Shown: positions 60,148-64,000 of the stretch, one piece after another | Layout of the letters: every line of letters begins with the position of its first letter | Position numbering within the stretch: the stretch's first letter is position 1 | From: an uncultured Eubacteriales bacterium | Lineage (GTDB): Bacteria > Bacillota > Clostridia > Peptostreptococcales > Anaerovoracaceae | Assembly: GCA_900542565.1 (NCBI GenBank) | Contig: UQOC01000005.1 | Span: 5,387-69,386, forward strand | Length of the DNA stretch: 64,000 bases | Direction: 5' to 3' | Notes under the pieces: model-generated | Seen by the model: only the letters and a program-made list of their open reading frames with translations | What the model was told of the DNA's origin: nothing | Databases searched by the model: none | Made by a program: the position numbers and the translations under genes

Positions 60148-61467
60148 ATGAAAAACAGTGTGATAGAGGCCATCGGCTGCGATTTCGGCGGCCGTCCGGA
60201 CAGATATGTCAGAGAACTTACTCCTGACATCATAGACGAATATGTGACCATATATCTTAACGCTTATCCGGCCAACAAAGACCTGAGCGAAGAAGGCATA
60301 GCCGGATACCGGCAAAGATACATCGACTCCATGAACGGGGACAAGAATATAAACTTCTGCGGATTATTTGAGGATGATAAACTCATCGCCCTCATGAAAG
60401 TTATCGACTTTTCCATGAATGCCTTTGGAAAAATGTGTCCCGCCACAGGGCTCATGTCTCTTGCTGTGCATCCGATGCACAAGAAAAAAGGCGCAGGCCT
60501 TGACATGGTCCGCTTCTTTGAGAGGTATACCAGAGAAACAGGGGCCATAGTGGCAATGCTCCTGCCTTTTCGTATGGACTTTTACAGGAACATGGGCTAC
60601 GGTTACGGCAGCAAGCTTGAAGAATACAGGATACCATCCCTGTCACTGCCCAAATGGGAGGGACCGCGCCTCATAAGGTTCCTTGGACCTGAGGACACTG
60701 AAAAAATGCTTGAGTGTCAGAAGGCGTTTGCCGGTATTTATCACGGGATGGTGGTAAAATTTGAAGATGAGATCAGGGCCATGCATGCAGATACCCGTTC
60801 CAAAAGAATAGGCTGTTTTGCTGACGGAATGTTAAAAGGCTATGCTGTATACGACCTTGTCAGCGAAAGCCCGGTCAATTACACTTTAAACAGCATTGAT
60901 ATCAAAGAACTGGTTTATCTGGACAGCGACAGTCTCCGTGCGATCCTGGGCTTTTTCAGGGAACAGGCGGATCTTGCCCAGACCGTCACCCTGCGCACAG
61001 GTGAGGAGGATTTTTACCATATCCTGCCGAGCGCCCAGGACATCAGCGGCAACTATATAGATTTCGGATTCCTGCAGACCAATGTCGGCGCGGTTGGCAC
61101 CATGTACAAGATAGTAGACCCGCCAGCTTTTGTCAGGGCTACCTCACACCGCCAGTTTCCTGCGGCAGAGCTGACTGTGGCCTTTGATTATTACGATGAA
61201 CTCGCCCACGAGGATAAGACTTTTGCCGTTTCTTTCAAACCCTCAGAAGACGGATGCGGTTCCCGCTGGACAGAAGCCGGCGGAGCAGATTGTGATGTAC
61301 GCATCAAATGCTGCCTTGCAGATATGTCCTCACTTCTCATGGGAAGCTGCCGTTTTTCGTCCATGATGAGGCTTGGAGCCTTTTCCCTGTCCGACGGCAG
61401 TTTCTGCAATATCCTTGACGATCTGTTTTACTGCAGGCAAAAGCCATGGACCAATACTGATTATTAA
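60148..61467 (+). CDS. Eis-like GNAT acetyltransferase
   Basis: 439 residues with the three-part layout of the Eis family: an N-terminal GNAT domain (acetyl-CoA loop region GLMSLAVHPMHKKKGAGLDM at about 92-110), a second GNAT-like domain, and a C-terminal SCP2-like sterol-carrier fold. The DFYRNMGYGYGSKLEEYRIP segment is typical of Bacillota homologues. The family contains aminoglycoside and lysine/polyamine acetyltransferases; the substrate here is unknown. AAAGGAGG precedes the ATG. It is a monocistronic plus-strand gene in a minus-strand neighbourhood. Confidence 0.88.
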   Translation: MKNSVIEAIGCDFGGRPDRYVRELTPDIIDEYVTIYLNAYPANKDLSEEGIAGYRQRYIDSMNGDKNINFCGLFEDDKLIALMKVIDFSMNAFGKMCPATGLMSLAVHPMHKKKGAGLDMVRFFERYTRETGAIVAMLLPFRMDFYRNMGYGYGSKLEEYRIPSLSLPKWEGPRLIRFLGPEDTEKMLECQKAFAGIYHGMVVKFEDEIRAMHADTRSKRIGCFADGMLKGYAVYDLVSESPVNYTLNSIDIKELVYLDSDSLRAILGFFREQADLAQTVTLRTGEEDFYHILPSAQDISGNYIDFGFLQTNVGAVGTMYKIVDPPAFVRATSHRQFPAAELTVAFDYYDELAHEDKTFAVSFKPSEDGCGSRWTEAGGADCDVRIKCCLADMSSLLMGSCRFSSMMRLGAFSLSDGSFCNILDDLFYCRQKPWTNTDY

Positions 61468-61471
61468 AAAA

Positions 61472-61503
61472 GCCCCTGCGGTCTCATTACCGCAGGGGGT
61501 TTT
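61472..61503. terminator. Bidirectional terminator between the GNAT gene and dapF
   Basis: CCCCTGCGG/CCGCAGGGG stem with an 8-nt loop, TTTT on the plus side and a run of six T on the minus side. Confidence 0.9.
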
Positions 61504-61514
61504 GGCTGCATTGC

Positions 61515-62336
61515 CTATTTTACTATGTCTTTTACATTTACATATCCTTCAAATACTACCTCTGTAGGTCCGGAAAGGTAAACGCCGTCTTCCTCTATGT
61601 CAATTGTCAGAGTCCCTCCCGGTACCTGGACAGGAACATCTTTTCCGTCTGTACGGCCTCTCTCTTTGAGAGCTACTACCACAGAAGCGGTCCCGGTGCC
61701 GCAGGCCAGGGTGAAGTTTTCCACTCCTCTTTCATATGTCATGGCGACAAATGAACCGTCCTCTTTTTCATCATAAAAATTCACATTTGCACCTTTAGGA
61801 AAACCTTTGTAATTTCTCAGGGCTTTTCCCAGCTCCAGCAGTTCTTCCATCCGGTCGAAAGTCATCCCGTCTATCTTCAGGACAACATGTGGGATCCCTG
61901 GATCACCCAGTTCTATATACATACAGTCATATTTTTTCCCACAGGCTTCAATCTCAAGACTTTTCTTTACGGTGACATCATTGAGGCGTATCTTGTATAT
62001 CGTTTCGCTCACACGATATCCCGTTACCATTCCTGCGATAGTTTCGATCTGCTGTACTTCGCCGGCAAGACCGTTTTCATATCCGAAACGGGCTATACAT
62101 CTTGCTCCGTTTCCGCACATTTCTCCGAAGCTTCCGTCTGCGTTATAAAAGCGCATCTTGTAATCTCCGCCGTATTCCGCCGAGTCGATGACCATGAACC
62201 CGTCGGCTCCTATGGAAAAACGGCGTCTGCATAATTTTTCCGCCAGCTGTCCCAGTTTCGCTTCCGGTATCTTCATCTCAATGTTATTTATAACGATAAA
62301 ATCGTTTCCGGCTCCGTGCATTTTTGTGAATTCCAT
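61515..62336 (-). CDS. dapF: Diaminopimelate epimerase
   Basis: A 273-residue PLP-independent epimerase converting LL- to meso-DAP for lysine and peptidoglycan. It begins MEFTKMHGAGNDFIVINN; the two catalytic Cys lie in GEMCGNGARCIARFG and NFTLACGTGTASVV. NADGSFGEMCGNG and the VKIDGMTFDRMEEL-like linker are typical. GAGAGGGA precedes the ATG. It is a single gene with its own promoter. Confidence 0.97.
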   Translation of the reverse strand: MEFTKMHGAGNDFIVINNIEMKIPEAKLGQLAEKLCRRRFSIGADGFMVIDSAEYGGDYKMRFYNADGSFGEMCGNGARCIARFGYENGLAGEVQQIETIAGMVTGYRVSETIYKIRLNDVTVKKSLEIEACGKKYDCMYIELGDPGIPHVVLKIDGMTFDRMEELLELGKALRNYKGFPKGANVNFYDEKEDGSFVAMTYERGVENFTLACGTGTASVVVALKERGRTDGKDVPVQVPGGTLTIDIEEDGVYLSGPTEVVFEGYVNVKDIVK

Positions 62337-62386
62337 ATAGTCCCTCTCTTTGCTGTCTTTTTCTCTCCGCTATAAGGATTATTCTT

Positions 62387-62415
62387 ATTTTAACTTATCT
62401 GCTGTGATATCGCAA
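62387..62415 (-). promoter_or_regulatory. dapF promoter
   Basis: TTGCGA (62410-62415), 17 bp, TAAAAT (62387-62392) on the minus strand. Confidence 0.6.
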
Positions 62416-62539
62416 GTAGACATTTCATAAAAAGGCAATTATTTATATATGTCTGATCCGCCGTCATCCGGCATTGTCCCGGTGCTTCTTCCGCCGCCGG
62501 GCCTGCCTTTGCCTTCCGGATATCTCCTGTCCCTTATGC

Positions 62540-63163
62540 TTACCGGACGAAATTTGTCCAGGCTTCTTTGTTGACATATTCAGGTTCTATGCCGGCTTTT
62601 TTACCCGCTTCAATGGATTTGAGCATCCACGCCATATTGCGTCCGATGGTCTCCATGGTATGCACTCCCTCGGCGTCCTGTTCCAGATCCCTGGCAGCTC
62701 CGTTGCCGTGGGCCATAGGCCAGTAATCAGCGCTCACAACCGGCATCTGATTTATCATCGGATATTTGAGTAGGGCATCGGATGATGCCGAGCATCCGCC
62801 TCTCCTGGCGACTACCGCCACTGCGGCCGGCTTAAATCTCATGAGTTCGCCGCCGGCATAAAAAAGCCTATCCATAAATGCGATCATGTCACCTGTAGGC
62901 GATGCATAGTGAACAGGTGAAGCAAACACAAATCCGTCCGCCTCTGCAGCAAGATCCAGAACCTGGTTGACACAGTCGTCCATCACGCATCTTCCCAGCT
63001 TGCTGCATCCTCCGCAGCCCCTGCATCCTCCTTTTACTTTCTTTCCAATATGGCAGACCTGTGTCTGTATCCCTCTCTCATTCAGCGTTCTTGCAATGTG
63101 ACTGATGGCAATGGCCGTGCACCCGTCCTGAGAAGGGCTTCCGTTGATAAGCAGTACTTTCAT
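62540..63163 (-). CDS. NADPH-dependent FMN reductase / iron-sulfur flavoprotein-like
   Basis: A 207-residue flavodoxin-fold protein. KVLLINGSPSQDGCTAIAISHI is the FMN phosphate loop, and FVFASPVHYASPTGDMIAFMDRLFY the isoalloxazine loop. Between them is a compact Cys cluster GGCRGCGGCSKLGRCVMDDCV with spacing close to that of the [4Fe-4S] motif in archaeal iron-sulfur flavoproteins. Such reductases pass electrons to small acceptors. GGGAGG precedes the ATG. It follows the MATE exporter by 56 bp on the same strand, so the two may be cotranscribed. Confidence 0.87.
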   Translation of the reverse strand: MKVLLINGSPSQDGCTAIAISHIARTLNERGIQTQVCHIGKKVKGGCRGCGGCSKLGRCVMDDCVNQVLDLAAEADGFVFASPVHYASPTGDMIAFMDRLFYAGGELMRFKPAAVAVVARRGGCSASSDALLKYPMINQMPVVSADYWPMAHGNGAARDLEQDAEGVHTMETIGRNMAWMLKSIEAGKKAGIEPEYVNKEAWTNFVR

Positions 63164-63219
63164 TTACATTTTACCTCCCATACATATGTGCTTTTATATA
63201 AAAGATATAACCTGAGATC

Positions 63220-64000
63220 TTATGCCGCAGCTGCTCCTCCTGCATTTATCTTATGCTTTCTTATATAGATATAGCATGCAAAATGGGCAGATGCCGTTAT
63301 TATCCATGTGATAGGATATGACCAGTATACCGTCTCAACAGTGTGCCATGCCGGTATCTGAAATACTGTAGCTATCCATACTATACGCAGGCCGCATACT
63401 CCGCACAGTGAAACGATCATCGGTACGATGGAATAGCCAAGCCCTCTCAGGACCCCCACAAGGGTGTCCATTATGCCGTCAAGGGCATAAGGTATGCAGA
63501 CGATGGCAAGCCTTATGATACCCGCCTGTACCACTGCTTCGCTGGATGTATAGATGCCCAGCAGAGGCCCTCCGAAAATATATGTCATGTTTCCCAGCAC
63601 CAGGCCTGTCAGGGCAGCGCAGGAAACGGCCCTGACGAGTATCGGGTTTATCCTGTCAAATCTTCCGGCTCCGGCATTCTGTCCCGTAAAGGATATGGCC
63701 GCCTGATAAAAAGCGTTCATGGCCATGTAGGTAAATCCTTCGATGTTGGCTGCGGCAGCATTGGCCGCAATGATCGTGTCCCCGAAAGTATTTATTGACG
63801 ATTGCAGTATGACATTTGAAATGGAAAACAGCACTCCCTGAAAACCTGCCGGAAGTCCTATCTGGGCTATGGTCACCAGTTTATCCTTATGTATCCTGAG
63901 TTTTTTCAAGGACAGCTTAAACCCTCCGGTCTCCTTTGTCAGACATCTGAGTATCAGGACAGCCGAAACCGTCTGAGAGATGGCCGTTGCTGTGGCTAAA
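63220..64000 (-). CDS. MATE family efflux transporter (C-terminal part, runs off the window)
   Basis: The last about 260 residues of a 12-helix MATE exporter; the frame continues open through the window edge. ATAISQTVSAVLILRCL at the edge, then IAQIGLPAGFQGVLFSISNVILQSSINTFG, the typical start of the second six-helix half, then FTGQNAGAGRFDR and the C-terminal helices ending YIYIRKHKINAGGAAAA. MATE proteins expel cationic drugs or metabolites in exchange for Na+ or H+. The adjacent flavodoxin-like reductase may share a transcript. Confidence 0.92.
   Translation of the reverse strand, partial: LATATAISQTVSAVLILRCLTKETGGFKLSLKKLRIHKDKLVTIAQIGLPAGFQGVLFSISNVILQSSINTFGDTIIAANAAAANIEGFTYMAMNAFYQAAISFTGQNAGAGRFDRINPILVRAVSCAALTGLVLGNMTYIFGGPLLGIYTSSEAVVQAGIIRLAIVCIPYALDGIMDTLVGVLRGLGYSIVPMIVSLCGVCGLRIVWIATVFQIPAWHTVETVYWSYPITWIITASAHFACYIYIRKHKINAGGAAAA

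Overview
The window looks like the chromosome of an anaerobic, probably spore-forming member of Clostridia (Bacillota). Evidence: spoVT and spoVG, a PolC-type replicase, PurR, pyruvate:ferredoxin oxidoreductase, CdnL/CarD, DUF3793, strong AGGAGG ribosome binding sites with frequent TTG/GTG starts, and the Gram-positive gene orders pyrH-frr-uppS-cdsA-dxr-rseP-ispG-polC-rimP-nusA-ylxR-ylxQ-infB-rbfA-nrnA-truB-ribF and rpsO-pnp. The genus cannot be fixed from sequence alone; Anaerovoracaceae (Family XIII) is a guess. I saw no rRNA, tRNA, CRISPR array, insertion sequence or prophage. Nearly all genes read on the minus strand.

Layout. 1-546: 5' part of an MtaD-like amidohydrolase. 716-9999: spoVT(+), then mfd, pth, prs, a stand-alone GlmU acetyltransferase half and murC (-), diverging from purR and spoVG (+). 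This is a rearranged version of the Bacillus purR-spoVG-glmU-prs-pth-mfd-spoVT block. 10182-15351: a cytidylate-kinase-like protein, pyk, two CobW-family GTPases (one His-rich, one fused to a YcgQ/DUF1980-like tail), a BFD-like [2Fe-2S] protein and DUF3793, which together look like a metal-handling cluster. 15520-26409: PFOR, a CoA-type NUDIX hydrolase, a small P-loop ATPase, rlmN and a tandem pair of MacB-like ABC transporters. 26594-31080: carD, a CAT-like acetyltransferase, pnp and rpsO. 31281-35835: M55 peptidase, alanine racemase, M20 amidohydrolase and an MFS exporter, placed between rpsO and ribF. 35980-54943: the large translation/replication/envelope superoperon. 55090-64000: ABC exporter, RidA, two PH-domain membrane proteins, TrmO, an Eis-like GNAT(+), dapF, an iron-sulfur flavoprotein-like reductase and a truncated MATE exporter.

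Most unusual points. (1) Two intergenic arrays (1302-1510 beside spoVT and 27249-27640 beside carD) are built of short half-sites in strictly alternating orientation. The within-pair distance is nearly constant and the between-pair distances are close to whole helical turns. The two loci use different half-site sequences, and I cannot match them to a known element. (2) PolC lacks the DnaQ-like proofreading exonuclease normally inserted in its PHP domain. (3) GlmU is present only as its C-terminal acetyltransferase half. (4) Several promoters carry clear operator-like elements: four TTAT-starting repeats exactly 20 bp apart upstream of the PFOR gene, a 16-bp perfect palindrome at the start of the DUF3793 transcript, and a GTGTACTA-N6-TAGTACAC palindrome filling the -35/-10 spacer of the ABC-transporter promoter. 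All promoter, operator and RNA calls were made by eye.
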